Counted from the stretch's first letter, positions 1 to 8,479 are shown. The stretch is 27,996 nt of DNA from Candidatus Poribacteria bacterium (GCA_028818995.1 JAPPMR010000005.1:1-27996); one strand, 5' to 3'. A program made the numbers and translations. The notes: generated from the letters alone by a model not told the origin.

Positions 1-55
1 GAGAGGTAGAAATCACCCAAATATGGATTGGAAAATCCTTAAGTTGACACCTATA

Positions 56-133
56 GGGTTGAGGGACGAAACCCAACTTGAAACGCTTTTACATGCTGGA
101 AATGTTGGGTTTCACCTGCGGTTCAACCCAACC
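56..133. repeat. Palindromic repeat module (GTTGGGTT/AACCCAAC)
   Basis: GTTGGGTT at 104-111 is answered by AACCCAAC at 125-132, which makes a short hairpin. A further inverted copy of the same word, GAAACCCAAC at 68-77, pairs with GTTGGGTTTC at 104-113. GGGTT at 56-60 pairs with AACCC at 70-74. The nested arrangement has no open reading frame and looks like a degenerate interspersed repeat rather than an operator. Seen directly: the inverted words. Inferred: membership in a genome-wide repeat family, which cannot be tested in this window. Confidence 0.55.
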
Positions 134-169
134 TACGAGGACATGTATCACTAAATTGACAGTTATGGT

Positions 170-220
170 GAGATTAGGAAACCTCGCCTACTGAAAATGA
201 AACACGCGAGGTTAGGAAAC
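170..220. repeat. Degenerate direct repeat GAGRTTAGGAAAC
   Basis: GAGATTAGGAAAC at 170-182 and GAGGTTAGGAAAC at 208-220 match at 12 of 13 positions. The first copy is followed by CTCGCC, which pairs imperfectly with GGTGAG just before it, so each copy looks like the remains of a small palindrome. The stretch has no plausible gene. Together with the module at 56-133 it fills most of the non-coding 1-332 region. Confidence 0.45.
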
Positions 221-291
221 TGCATCTATCAGGGTGTCTACGTATTTTTGGATTCTACTATAAATATAGGAATACCAGCCAATTAACTAAA

Positions 292-319
292 ATAGGGCAG
301 AGAGTACTCTCTGCCCTAT
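292..319 (-). terminator. Perfect 28-bp palindrome, probable terminator of the LamG gene
   Basis: The 28 bases from 292 to 319 equal their own reverse complement, with AGAGTACTCT at the centre and ATAGGGC/GCCCTAT at the ends. It begins 13 nt beyond the stop codon of the minus-strand LamG gene, and on that strand it is followed by TTTAGTTAATT, a short and imperfect T-tract. This fits an intrinsic terminator. A dyad operator or a repeat remnant remains possible because the T-tract is weak. Confidence 0.6.
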
Positions 320-332
320 CAAACCTAACCTA

Positions 333-1109
333 TCAGTGGCGTTCCATTTTAATGACACCCCACGTTGTAGCCAATTTCTCCGCAGGTTCTACCGGTGTAA
401 ATTCACCATTAATAATTGTACTCATCTCGTCTTCGGTAATGACTCTATTAAAGAGATGCACCTCATCAATTATACCAGTAAAAAATTCCTGACCAGGGTG
501 CCTTGCCCCAACCATAATAGAACCGTCAATCTCAATGATTTGGGCCGGGTTATTATCAGATCCGACTTTATCACCATCATAGTAAATTGCAGACTCAGAT
601 TTAGGATCATGTGTTACAGTAATATGCACCCAATCCTCAGGTTGCTCTACATCAGAAATAGCTTCTGGAGACCAACCTGGATCTTTGGAATAGAGATAAG
701 TTTTTTTATTATCGTTATTAAAAATAGTTGCCCAGACAAGTGAACCAGCAGAAACCATATAGTTCCATGCCCGAATTTGTTGATTTCCACGTTTGACCCA
801 AAATGCTATGGTAAACTGTTCTCTTAGCTGTAAAGTGTCGTTGATAGGTACCATAACATATTGTCCTTTTGTACCATCAAACTCAAGTGCCTTGCCACCA
901 AATTGTCCATCAACCCATGTAGGATCTTTGATAAGTTCGCCATCATGTCCATATTCAGAGCTATCTTTGGCAGTGCCTCCCTTGCCTTCATCAAAGGAAA
1001 GGTATAATACGAGCGATTTATCGTCCAAACCCGCATACGATGGCGAGACGATAATAAACAGCATCAATATTGTAGCGAGTCCTGTTGTAAATTGTAGAAA
1101 TTTGCGCAC
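333..1109 (-). CDS. Secreted LamG/concanavalin A-like domain protein
   Basis: The product is 258 residues. It has a signal peptide (basic MRKF, a hydrophobic core at about 6-22, and cleavage after SYA near residue 26). One LamG-like jellyroll follows at about 30-235, recognisable from LVLYLSFDEGKG, DSSEYGHDGEL, FTIAFWVK, WVHITVTHD, YYDG and FTGIIDEVHLFNRVITEDEM. The last ~20 residues form a tail containing KLATTWGVIK. Such domains bind carbohydrate or act as structural modules in exported proteins, so an extracytoplasmic binding role is inferred. No catalytic motif is visible. The start is GTG at 1109, with AGGAGG 8 nt upstream. It lies 76 nt downstream of the radical SAM gene on the same strand and may be its own transcription unit. 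The domain call is firm; the function is unknown. Confidence 0.85.
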   Translation of the reverse strand: MRKFLQFTTGLATILMLFIIVSPSYAGLDDKSLVLYLSFDEGKGGTAKDSSEYGHDGELIKDPTWVDGQFGGKALEFDGTKGQYVMVPINDTLQLREQFTIAFWVKRGNQQIRAWNYMVSAGSLVWATIFNNDNKKTYLYSKDPGWSPEAISDVEQPEDWVHITVTHDPKSESAIYYDGDKVGSDNNPAQIIEIDGSIMVGARHPGQEFFTGIIDEVHLFNRVITEDEMSTIINGEFTPVEPAEKLATTWGVIKMERH

Positions 1110-1185
1110 AACTATATCCTCCTTAACAGTTTTTAGTCTTTACTAATGGGTATTTTCCAAAATCTACTTGAACACAGCAAATTGT

Positions 1186-2928
1186 TTAGCAAGCACCACA
1201 TTTCTTACAAACTGTGGTGTCACATTCGCTGGTCATAAAACCTTTTTCGTGCTTATTGAATTCAAGTTGTAAAAATTGAGGTTTAACGTTAAGGTCAAGG
1301 TGATCCCATGGGTTAACTTCGTTAAATTCACGTTGACGCAGTGCGTAAAAATCAGGAGATAATCCGTGTTTTCGGAAAGCGTTATTCCACGATGTTCCTT
1401 GGGAAAGTTCCAATATAACTTTGCCGAGACGGCGATCACCGCGTGCAAAAACAGCTTCTTGATGTGCCATCCGTGCACTTGCAGACGATACCTTTATACT
1501 GCCAAGACTGTTAATCTCTCGTTTCAGATAGTCAAGTTTCTTGGCGATAGTCTTTGGTGGTTCCATTGCTACCCATTGAAACGGAGTATGTGGCTTTGGT
1601 ACCATTGGTGAAATCGTAAAACTGATACGTCCTATTTTTCCTGTCCGTTTGGCATGTGGAAGCAGAATTGTTCGCATCTCTTTTGCCATTTCTGCAATTG
1701 CTGTAACATCTGCAGGTGTTTCCTGAGGGACACCAATAAGAAAATATAGGCGGAGGTTAAGAATATCACGTTTCAATGCCTCCTCAAAAACATAGTAGAG
1801 TCGTTCGCGGGGAATTGCTTTATTTACAACCTTTTGAAGTTCCTCGGTTGCCACTTCGGGAGCGATTGTAATTGTGCCTTGATCACTGTCAGCAAGCGCG
1901 TCAAGGAGTGGCGCTTCAACAGTTTCAGCGCGGAGTGACGCACACGAGATACGGAAACCTCTATCAACTAAACCTGTAGCGATCTCATTAATCTGCGGAT
2001 GGTCAGAGATGGATGCCCCTACTAATCCAATCCTATCCGTAATCCCTCTTGCTTTTTCTGCCAGTGCAAGTGTATTTTGGACGGATCGGTGTCTCGGCCA
2101 TCGCCTTGCGTAATCTGCCACACAGAAGCGACACTGTCTACCACATCCCCGTACAATTTCAATTAAATGTGCATTTGAAAACTCAGTGTTAGGGGTATGA
2201 ATCTGCGTGCAAGTTTCTACACTATTTAGGTCAGGGACTGCTGCGGAACGAATTTTCTCAGGCATCCCTTGCTTCGGATTAACCTGTTGAACCTTCCCAT
2301 CGGCATGGTATGTGACATCGTAAAAACTTGGCACATACAGTCCAGGTTCTGCACCAAGTGATTTTAATAGATCTGCTTTGGGAGCGTTTGACATCTTCCA
2401 TTCGTGGAATTTATCCATCAGTTGATGGATAATCAATTCAGCCTCACCTACGACAAAGACATCAATGAAATCAGCCAACGGTTCTGGATTATAAGAGATA
2501 TTAATTCCACCCGCAACAACAAGCGGATCCCATTCTGAGCGTTCTTCAGCCAGGGGCGGTATGTTGCCTAATTCCAAAGTACGTGGGATATTGACATAGT
2601 CAGATTCAAATGAGACAGAAAAGCCAACAATATCAAAAGCGTGAAGTGCGGTTTGCGTCTCTAACGAGAATAGTGGTATTTTCTTCTTTATGAGTTCGCG
2701 GACATATTGAGGTTCTGGTATAAAGACGCGTTCACACGCAGTATCTTTACGACTGTTTAGCGTAGCATGGATAACCTGAACGCCCAAACTGGACATACCA
2801 AGTTCATACGTGCTTGGATAAACTAAGGCAAATCTATTTGGTTTCCTGAACCGAGTCCGTTTGTTTTGACTTGGCAACGCGTACTTTTCGGTTTTTAGTA
2901 GCTGCTGCGTATGCTCGCGTAAATCCAA
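1186..2928 (-). CDS. Radical SAM protein with N-terminal Radical_SAM_N2-type domain
   Basis: This is a 580-residue B12-binding-like/radical SAM protein. Residues 1-220 resemble the N-terminal domain of an uncharacterised radical SAM family (YPSTYELGMSSLGVQ, GFSVSFESDY, VVAGG, NPEP, FVVGEAE). The 4Fe-4S cluster motif follows as C262-x3-C266-x2-C269 in GCGRQCRFC, with a TIM-barrel-like region to about 450. The C-terminus adds a second cysteine set, C569, C574, C577 and C580, right at the end of the chain. In many bacteria this family is fused or adjacent to a DUF2344 domain, which is absent here. The start is TTG at 2928, chosen because AGAGG lies 7 nt upstream. It follows ftsZ by 54 nt on the same strand, so it may be cotranscribed. 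The substrate is unknown, and no direct division role can be claimed. Confidence 0.85.
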   Translation of the reverse strand: MDLREHTQQLLKTEKYALPSQNKRTRFRKPNRFALVYPSTYELGMSSLGVQVIHATLNSRKDTACERVFIPEPQYVRELIKKKIPLFSLETQTALHAFDIVGFSVSFESDYVNIPRTLELGNIPPLAEERSEWDPLVVAGGINISYNPEPLADFIDVFVVGEAELIIHQLMDKFHEWKMSNAPKADLLKSLGAEPGLYVPSFYDVTYHADGKVQQVNPKQGMPEKIRSAAVPDLNSVETCTQIHTPNTEFSNAHLIEIVRGCGRQCRFCVADYARRWPRHRSVQNTLALAEKARGITDRIGLVGASISDHPQINEIATGLVDRGFRISCASLRAETVEAPLLDALADSDQGTITIAPEVATEELQKVVNKAIPRERLYYVFEEALKRDILNLRLYFLIGVPQETPADVTAIAEMAKEMRTILLPHAKRTGKIGRISFTISPMVPKPHTPFQWVAMEPPKTIAKKLDYLKREINSLGSIKVSSASARMAHQEAVFARGDRRLGKVILELSQGTSWNNAFRKHGLSPDFYALRQREFNEVNPWDHLDLNVKPQFLQLEFNKHEKGFMTSECDTTVCKKCGAC

Positions 2929-2982
2929 TTCAATTCCTCTTAAGTATAAGCATATATAGAATCAGATAAGGATATTATAGAA

Positions 2983-4314
2983 TTAATTTCTACGTTTGTC
3001 CCTTTTCTGTTGAACCCGGAGAAATGCGGGGATGTCCCACTGTTTTTCACGGTCTTGATTTTGTTCATCATTGGTTTCATCATCATTATTTTCCGGTTTT
3101 TCTTGTCCTACAGGCTGAGGCGAGGTATTTTGGCGATTCGCGGGAACTTGAGTAGCGGAACCAGTTGTTCCCTCGTTCCCTCTCCCTTGTGGTTGCCTGT
3201 TCCAAGCAGGACGCTGCGTACTCTGTTGAGGCCGCCCTGCAGTGCCTGCCTCAGTATTTCGGACGCGACTACCCTGCAACATCGGATTAGGTTGTGTGCC
3301 CTGTGGGTGAAATCTGCCACCTTGGCTTGGAACATGATCTGCATCTGTCGGCGGATCAAAGCCTGTAGCAATTACAGTGACCAACACCTCATCGCTAAGT
3401 TCCAATTCCTCCTTGTAAACTAAACCAAATATCGGTTGTGCATCTTCACATACATCTGTGATGACTTTCATGGTTTCACCCAATTCGTGCATCGTAAAAT
3501 TTGGGGGAGAGGTGATATTAACAATCATCCCAACAGCACCTGCTATGCTGGTTTCTTCAAGTAGAGGTGAGGAGATAGCTTCTGATGCTGCGACTTGAGC
3601 CCGATTATCTCCTACTGCGCTCCCCATCCCCATCAAGGCTGTTCCTGCATCTCGCATAACTGTTTCCACATCGGCAAAATCAACATTAATTTCACCTGTT
3701 TCGGTTATAATATCGGAGATACTCTGAACAGCATGTAACAGGATCTCATCACCCTTCTTAAATGCTTCAGGGATCGGTAGTTTTCTATCTATGGTGTCAA
3801 TCAAACGTTGGTTAGGAACAACGATGACTGAATCCGCGCTGTCTCTGAGATCTTTCAACCCTATTTCAGCTTTTTCTGCGCGATGTTTTCCTTCAAAATC
3901 AAATGGTCGCGTGACTACCCCAACTGTTAAAGCACCCTTTTCCTTCGCAAGACCTGCGATAATTGGTGCTGCGCCTGTGCCTGTGCCGCCACCCATTCCG
4001 GCAGCGACAAAAACCATGTTGGCAGAATCAACTATTTCTTGTAAACACTCACGGTCTTCCTGAGCCGCCTCTTTACCTACCTCGGGATTGGCTCCTGCCC
4101 CTAACCCATTAGTTATATTCATTCCAATCTGAATTGGTGTGGCACCATGGCATGCACTAAGTGCTTGCGCGTCGGTATTAACGGCATAAAACTCTATGCC
4201 GGTAAGCGCTGCTTCGATCATCCGTCTGACAGCGTTTCCGCCTGCTCCACCTACCCCGATAACCTTTATTTTCGCATTCGCTTTTTCAAATTCTTCTTGT
4301 TCAAAATCTATCAT
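2983..4314 (-). CDS. ftsZ: Cell division protein FtsZ
   Basis: This tubulin-like GTPase forms the cytoplasmic Z-ring. The 443-residue chain has IKVIGVGGAGGNAV at 16-29, NTDAQAL at 46-52, the tubulin signature GGGTGTG at 108-114, and the T7 loop NVDFADV at 210-216 with the two catalytic Asp residues. The core ends near residue 320. A Gln/Pro/Asn/Arg-rich linker of about 100 residues follows, then the conserved C-terminal peptide WDIPAFLR at 426-433, which in other bacteria binds FtsA and other Z-ring partners. A very basic tail (QQKRDKRRN) closes the protein. The ATG is preceded by AGGTG, but at about 13 nt, which is longer than usual. It is the last dcw gene and has a 594-bp upstream gap with its own promoter, so its dosage is probably controlled separately from ftsQA. 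Confidence 0.98.
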   Translation of the reverse strand: MIDFEQEEFEKANAKIKVIGVGGAGGNAVRRMIEAALTGIEFYAVNTDAQALSACHGATPIQIGMNITNGLGAGANPEVGKEAAQEDRECLQEIVDSANMVFVAAGMGGGTGTGAAPIIAGLAKEKGALTVGVVTRPFDFEGKHRAEKAEIGLKDLRDSADSVIVVPNQRLIDTIDRKLPIPEAFKKGDEILLHAVQSISDIITETGEINVDFADVETVMRDAGTALMGMGSAVGDNRAQVAASEAISSPLLEETSIAGAVGMIVNITSPPNFTMHELGETMKVITDVCEDAQPIFGLVYKEELELSDEVLVTVIATGFDPPTDADHVPSQGGRFHPQGTQPNPMLQGSRVRNTEAGTAGRPQQSTQRPAWNRQPQGRGNEGTTGSATQVPANRQNTSPQPVGQEKPENNDDETNDEQNQDREKQWDIPAFLRVQQKRDKRRN

Positions 4315-4625
4315 TTTTTATTTCAGTCACCTGTGGACAACACATCCTTCGGTGCCTCCGCAGCATTATAACTTACGTTTCATTGTTGTGGAACGTTGTC
4401 TAACCAACGGCAACCTAATTCCTCCTTCTGTATAAGCACTTCATGCTGAAAATACTATATCAGTATGTAAATTTACACTCATGTAGTTTATCAATATCTT
4501 TTCGCACGAATCTCAACTCCGCCAAACTCCCTTCAGTGTCAATACGTCCTGATAATGAATTCTACATACAGCGCGTCACTCAAGCAACCACACTAAACGT
4601 GAGATTGCAACTTTCCTATCTCGTT

Positions 4626-4641
4626 GTTAAAATATTTTAAC
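4626..4641. repeat. 16-bp perfect AT-rich palindrome in the ftsZ leader
   Basis: GTTAAAATATTTTAAC is a perfect 16-bp dyad. It lies about 65-80 nt downstream of the start predicted from the ftsZ promoter at 4713-4741. It could be a protein-binding site or a weak RNA hairpin. The surrounding DNA is very AT-rich, so chance is a real alternative. Confidence 0.35.
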
Positions 4642-4712
4642 TTACCTTCAATAAAACAAAGGTATATACTTCCTTCCGTGCTTTATTCATCAATTAGTAA
4701 TTATATTATTTT

Positions 4713-4741
4713 ATTATACAAATAATTTAGAATTAAATCAA
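4713..4741 (-). promoter_or_regulatory. Candidate sigma-70 promoter for ftsZ
   Basis: On the minus strand, TTGATT at 4741-4736 and TATAAT at 4718-4713 are separated by exactly 17 bp, so transcription would start near 4706 and give a leader of about 390 nt before the ftsZ ATG. The same pair of hexamers with the same spacing occurs ahead of nadD (23269-23297). The rest of the 4315-4908 gap is AT-rich, with no convincing gene or RNA. AT-rich DNA yields chance matches, but a full -10 with ideal spacing is a good candidate. Confidence 0.6.
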
Positions 4742-4908
4742 TATAATGAATGATAAAAAGGGTGTATATATTAAATTTTCTTTGAGTCTTGACTGGGTTC
4801 TCACGATTTAAATCTTGCTATCCCGACTTGTATATTGCAAAACACTCTGTTTCTTACCGTTATTATTCCGATATATAGAAAGCAAATTATCGTAATGGAT
4901 TTTACAAC

Positions 4909-6144
4909 CTAATAGCCGAACCATTCCTTTATATGACGGAAAAATCCACCAATTGGACTTGAACCTCGTCTCAATGCTTGTACCTGTTTTTCTTCACGCC
5001 GCAAAGATTCTCCGTACATTGCCAATCCAAGACTCGTGGCATACATTGGATAATTTATCCTGTCTGTCAATCCCTTTAGTTCTATCGGATATCCTATTTG
5101 TACACGGAGTTGCAGGATTTGTTCAGCGAGTTCTGCCAAACCATCCATGAGTGCTGTTCCTCCCGTTAACACAAGTCCACCGGGAAGTTGCATATCTCCG
5201 AGTTCGTTAGCTATTCCTTCAAGAATCTGTACCATTCGATATTCAATGATTTGTGCTAATTCAAAACGGCTGATAAACTTAGGCGGCGCTGAACCTGTTG
5301 TAATCGGGATAGGGTTAGTATCATCTTCTTGTACCCACTCTGTCCATGCACATCCTCGGTGAAGTTTCAGTTCTTCCGCCATAGGTAACGTCACTTTTAA
5401 ATATTGGGCGATGTCGTTTGTTACATGTTGTCCACCTACAGGAAATACAACTACATGTTCAATAGCATCTTCTTTGTAGACAATGATTTCTGTCGTTTGG
5501 TCTCCGATATCTACAAGTGTGATTCCGACTTCCCGTTCGTCTCTCTGGAGAACAGATTTTGCTGATGCGACTGGGGCGACAGCAAGTGTTTCCACACTTG
5601 GAATTTCTGCACTTTCAACGCTGTTTAACAGACTTTGAATTCCACTTGTGCTTCCAGTAATTATATACGCATTTGCTTCTAAACGCGACCCTGACATTCC
5701 AATCGGTTCCTTGGTCCGCATGTCCATGTCAATAACAAAGTTTTGCTCAATCACGTGCAGAATGTCATGCCCCTCAGGAATAGCAGCAATTGTTCTTGCC
5801 GACTGCACTGCCCGATCTACATCATCCTTTGTGATTTGTGCAGCATTTTTTACAGTTACCACACCGCGTGACGTTTGTCCAACAACATGCTCACCTGAAA
5901 CGTTTAAACATACTGACTCAATGTTTACACCTGCCATGAGTTCTGCTTCGGAAATAGCCTCACGAATTGCTTCTGCAGTGAGATTGATGTCAACGACAAC
6001 ACCTCTTCGTAAACCCTTTGATTCAGCACTGCCGACACCAATAATCTCCATCTGGCCATCCAAACTCGGTAAGGTGTGGCATGCTACAACCGAGATCTTA
6101 CTTGAGCCGATATCTAATCCAGTAATAATGGTTCCTTTTGCCAT
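4909..6144 (-). CDS. ftsA: Cell division protein FtsA
   Basis: This actin-like ATPase tethers FtsZ filaments to the inner membrane and recruits later divisome proteins. The 411-residue chain opens with IITGLDIGSSKISVV (phosphate-1 motif). It has the FtsA-specific 1C region (RRGVVVDINLTAEAI...VNIESVCLNVSGEHV), VTLVDIG-type phosphate-2 (ITLVDIGDQTTEIIVY) and adenosine motif GGLVLTGGTALMDGL. The last residues, GGFFRHIKEWFGY, form the amphipathic membrane-targeting helix. Its ATG at 6144 directly follows the TAG of ftsQ with no gap, so translation is probably coupled. AGGAGG lies 13 nt upstream inside the ftsQ end. The ftsQ-ftsA-ftsZ order is the usual one, but here ftsZ is unusually far away. 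Confidence 0.97.
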   Translation of the reverse strand: MAKGTIITGLDIGSSKISVVACHTLPSLDGQMEIIGVGSAESKGLRRGVVVDINLTAEAIREAISEAELMAGVNIESVCLNVSGEHVVGQTSRGVVTVKNAAQITKDDVDRAVQSARTIAAIPEGHDILHVIEQNFVIDMDMRTKEPIGMSGSRLEANAYIITGSTSGIQSLLNSVESAEIPSVETLAVAPVASAKSVLQRDEREVGITLVDIGDQTTEIIVYKEDAIEHVVVFPVGGQHVTNDIAQYLKVTLPMAEELKLHRGCAWTEWVQEDDTNPIPITTGSAPPKFISRFELAQIIEYRMVQILEGIANELGDMQLPGGLVLTGGTALMDGLAELAEQILQLRVQIGYPIELKGLTDRINYPMYATSLGLAMYGESLRREEKQVQALRRGSSPIGGFFRHIKEWFGY

Positions 6145-7107
6145 CTATCTGCCTTCACCTCCTAAATAAAGTGTATCTTCATATCGTGCATCCAAATACG
6201 TAAAATTTTCTGGCAAGAGGAAATCCTTTTTGCCTACACGTGTTTTTGTCAATGTCTTTACCTTTTCCATTTGTCTTTCTCTCTGAAGGATAAGGAGTCC
6301 TCGTTGTTGGACAAACAACCCAACATGGTGAAGTCCGGTTTCAATCAAATCTGCGGCAATCCACACTGACATCGGCAAACTCTCTACGTTAATTTTAATT
6401 TTCTGCGGAACTCGCGCATCAATGGTTTTGAGGTATTTTGCCAGTTCAGGTTCTTTTGATTTCGCTAACTTCAGAATGTGAATCCCAAGTTGAGTTGTGT
6501 CAGTTTTAATCTGTTTACCAACTTCAGGCTCCTGTATCCCTTCATCCAGAACGATTGTCATGTGGTGATATTTTTCTGGTGTAATAGATTCTAACACATA
6601 ACCTGCACCATCTATCAAAAAAAATTCATCCGTGCTTTTCCTTCCTGTTGTTTTTTGAGACTCTTTTTTTGATTTCGATTCTTTCAAAAAGAGATGTTTT
6701 ACCCGTGCAAACGGTTGACGCTCAGTAATTTCAATTGTCAATTGCCGTTTTACAAAACTTCTCGAAACGTAAGCATCCTTAATGTAACTCAGATTTTCCT
6801 TTAGATATGCAACAGTTTGTGCTTCGGAATCTGTGACGATATTATCAAGGTTTTCGCCTAATACATTGTAAATTTCCCCTTCCGTATAATGCGAATTACC
6901 GAAAAGTGCTACGGACACTTGTACATGTTCAAAATCGAAAAATCCGAGAAGTATTTTCGCTAAAAATAATAAAGTTACAATGAAAGTTCCCAATATGAAC
7001 ATCCGTCGAGCGCGATATTTTGGTGCACGACTCTGTATCGGTTTAAAAATTCGGTGGGATGGACCATCTTTTCTCCATCTACGTTTTCTTTGAAGTTTCA
7101 TTAACAT
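6145..7107 (-). CDS. ftsQ: Cell division protein FtsQ/DivIB (POTRA domain)
   Basis: This bitopic inner-membrane protein links early and late divisome proteins. The 320-residue chain starts with a strongly basic cytoplasmic segment (about 1-36, RKRRWRKD and RARR), one membrane helix at about 37-57, and then a periplasmic POTRA domain (FEHVQVSVALFGNSHYTEGEIY, ending in LTIEITERQPFARV). FtsQ beta-domain features follow. A Lys/Ser-rich insert (KESKSKKESQKTTGRKSTD) interrupts the chain at about 175-195, just before the FFLIDGAGYVL strand. The sequence is divergent, but position between murC and ftsA with POTRA topology settles the call. Its ATG is one base after the murC TAA, and no Shine-Dalgarno is evident, which suggests reinitiation or coupling. 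The stop abuts the ftsA ATG. Confidence 0.93.
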   Translation of the reverse strand: MLMKLQRKRRWRKDGPSHRIFKPIQSRAPKYRARRMFILGTFIVTLLFLAKILLGFFDFEHVQVSVALFGNSHYTEGEIYNVLGENLDNIVTDSEAQTVAYLKENLSYIKDAYVSRSFVKRQLTIEITERQPFARVKHLFLKESKSKKESQKTTGRKSTDEFFLIDGAGYVLESITPEKYHHMTIVLDEGIQEPEVGKQIKTDTTQLGIHILKLAKSKEPELAKYLKTIDARVPQKIKINVESLPMSVWIAADLIETGLHHVGLFVQQRGLLILQRERQMEKVKTLTKTRVGKKDFLLPENFTYLDARYEDTLYLGGEGR

Positions 7108-7108
7108 T

Positions 7109-8479
7109 TTAGCGTATTTTCGATGCGCGTTTGCTTAAAAATTTGTGTCCTACATTCACTACATCGCCTGCCCCGAGCGTGATGACTAAATCATTGGGGC
7201 GCGTAATTTGCATTAGACGTTCAACTGCCTCATCCATATCAGATTCATAAATTACATGTGTATGTCCATGTGCTTCTATTGCACGAGCTAAGTTTTCCCC
7301 AGTTACATTTTCTATTGGTTCTTCGCCTGCCCCGTAGATTGACGTAACAATCAGGACATCTGCTTGATAAAATGATCTGCTAAACTCATCCGCGAGATCT
7401 CGTACGCGTCCGTATCGATGTGGTTGAAAGACAGCGACAATTCGTCGGTTGTAACCTTCTCTTGCACCTCGGAGTGCCGCCATAAGTTTTGCGGGGTTAT
7501 GTGCATAGTCGTCAACAACGACTATATTATCTACAGTTCCCAACACTTCAAATCGACGATGCACACCTTGAAAGGATTCAAGCGCGCCCTGAATTTTGTC
7601 AAAAGGAATCTCTAATTCAAGTCCTACTGCAATTGCAGCTAACGAGTTTGCAATATTATGCCTCCCGGGCATTTTAAGATGGACATTGCCGTAAACTTCA
7701 TCGTTCATACGAACTTGATAATGTGAGGTCGGTCCGTCAATCTTAATTTCTTCGGCAATCAGGTCTGCTCTCGTTTCGAGACCGTATGTCACGAATTTTT
7801 TCTCTACTTGTGGAATGAGTTTTTGGATGTTTTCTTGGTCGAGACACAACACGGCTGAACCATAAAACGGAACTTTGTTGATAAATGTTAGAAAGGTTTT
7901 ACCGATTTCTTCTACGTTGTTGTAATAGTCAAGGTGATCCGCATCAACAGATGTGACAACAGCGATAGTAGGGTAGAACATTTCAATTGACCCGTACGCT
8001 TCATCTGCTTCAATCACCATCACATCGCCGTGTCCACTTCGTGCGTTACTTCCATTGACTAATTTGCCACCAACAACGACCGTGGGGTCAAGTGTGCCTA
8101 ACACAGCCGCTGTCATCGCTGTTGTTGTTGTTTTTCCATGAGTGCCACTGACAGCAACGCTATACCGCATCCGTGTTATCTCATTCAACATTTCAGCACC
8201 ACGAATAATCGGGATTTTGGCAAGCATTGCAGCTTGTAATTCTGGGTTGTCCTCCGGAATAGCCGGGGACATGACCACTACGTCTGCTCCATCAACTTGG
8301 GAGGATGCATGACCATACCAAATTTTGGCACCGCATGTCTTAAGATGTTCCGTAGTCGTTGATTTTACAATGTCCGAACCCGTGACATCAAAATCAAGAT
8401 CAAGAAGAACTTCAGCGATTCCACTCAACCCAGATCCACCGATACCTATTATATGAATGTGTTGTGTCTTTCCAAACAA
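7109..8479 (-). CDS. murC: UDP-N-acetylmuramate--L-alanine ligase MurC
   Basis: MurC adds L-Ala to UDP-MurNAc using ATP, in the cytoplasm. The N-terminal domain shows HIHIIGIGGSGLSGIAE with TGSD. The ATP loop is SGTHGKTTTT, followed by EADEAYGS, DADHLDYY, GRHNIANSLAA and the C-terminal DDYAHNP. The reading frame is open further upstream, to a TTG at 8497. I prefer the TTG at 8479 because GGAG (8490-8487) lies 7 nt before it and because the family begins with FGK-x-HxIGIGG; this gives 456 residues, the normal length. A MITE-like palindrome ends only 21 nt upstream. murB, often next to murC, is absent. The TAA lies 1 nt from the ftsQ ATG. Confidence 0.95.
   Translation of the reverse strand: MFGKTQHIHIIGIGGSGLSGIAEVLLDLDFDVTGSDIVKSTTTEHLKTCGAKIWYGHASSQVDGADVVVMSPAIPEDNPELQAAMLAKIPIIRGAEMLNEITRMRYSVAVSGTHGKTTTTAMTAAVLGTLDPTVVVGGKLVNGSNARSGHGDVMVIEADEAYGSIEMFYPTIAVVTSVDADHLDYYNNVEEIGKTFLTFINKVPFYGSAVLCLDQENIQKLIPQVEKKFVTYGLETRADLIAEEIKIDGPTSHYQVRMNDEVYGNVHLKMPGRHNIANSLAAIAVGLELEIPFDKIQGALESFQGVHRRFEVLGTVDNIVVVDDYAHNPAKLMAALRGAREGYNRRIVAVFQPHRYGRVRDLADEFSRSFYQADVLIVTSIYGAGEEPIENVTGENLARAIEAHGHTHVIYESDMDEAVERLMQITRPNDLVITLGAGDVVNVGHKFLSKRASKIR

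Noticed and set aside
824..1036. Short overlapping open frames opposite or within the LamG gene and similarly in all dcw genes
   Set aside because: They are shadows of the real genes: no independent ribosome binding sites and no protein-like composition.
4537..4542. TTGACA -35 (minus strand) in the ftsZ leader as a second promoter
   Set aside because: No acceptable -10 hexamer occurs 16-18 bp downstream.
4443..4640. Small plus-strand open frame of 65 codons in the ftsA-ftsZ gap
   Set aside because: No Shine-Dalgarno, no recognisable protein features, low-complexity AT-rich DNA, and opposite to the operon direction.
7485..7510. MurC DDYAHNP instead of DDYAHHP as a loss of function
   Set aside because: The second position after His varies among Mur ligases (for example Thr in MurE-type DYAHTP), and all other motifs are intact.
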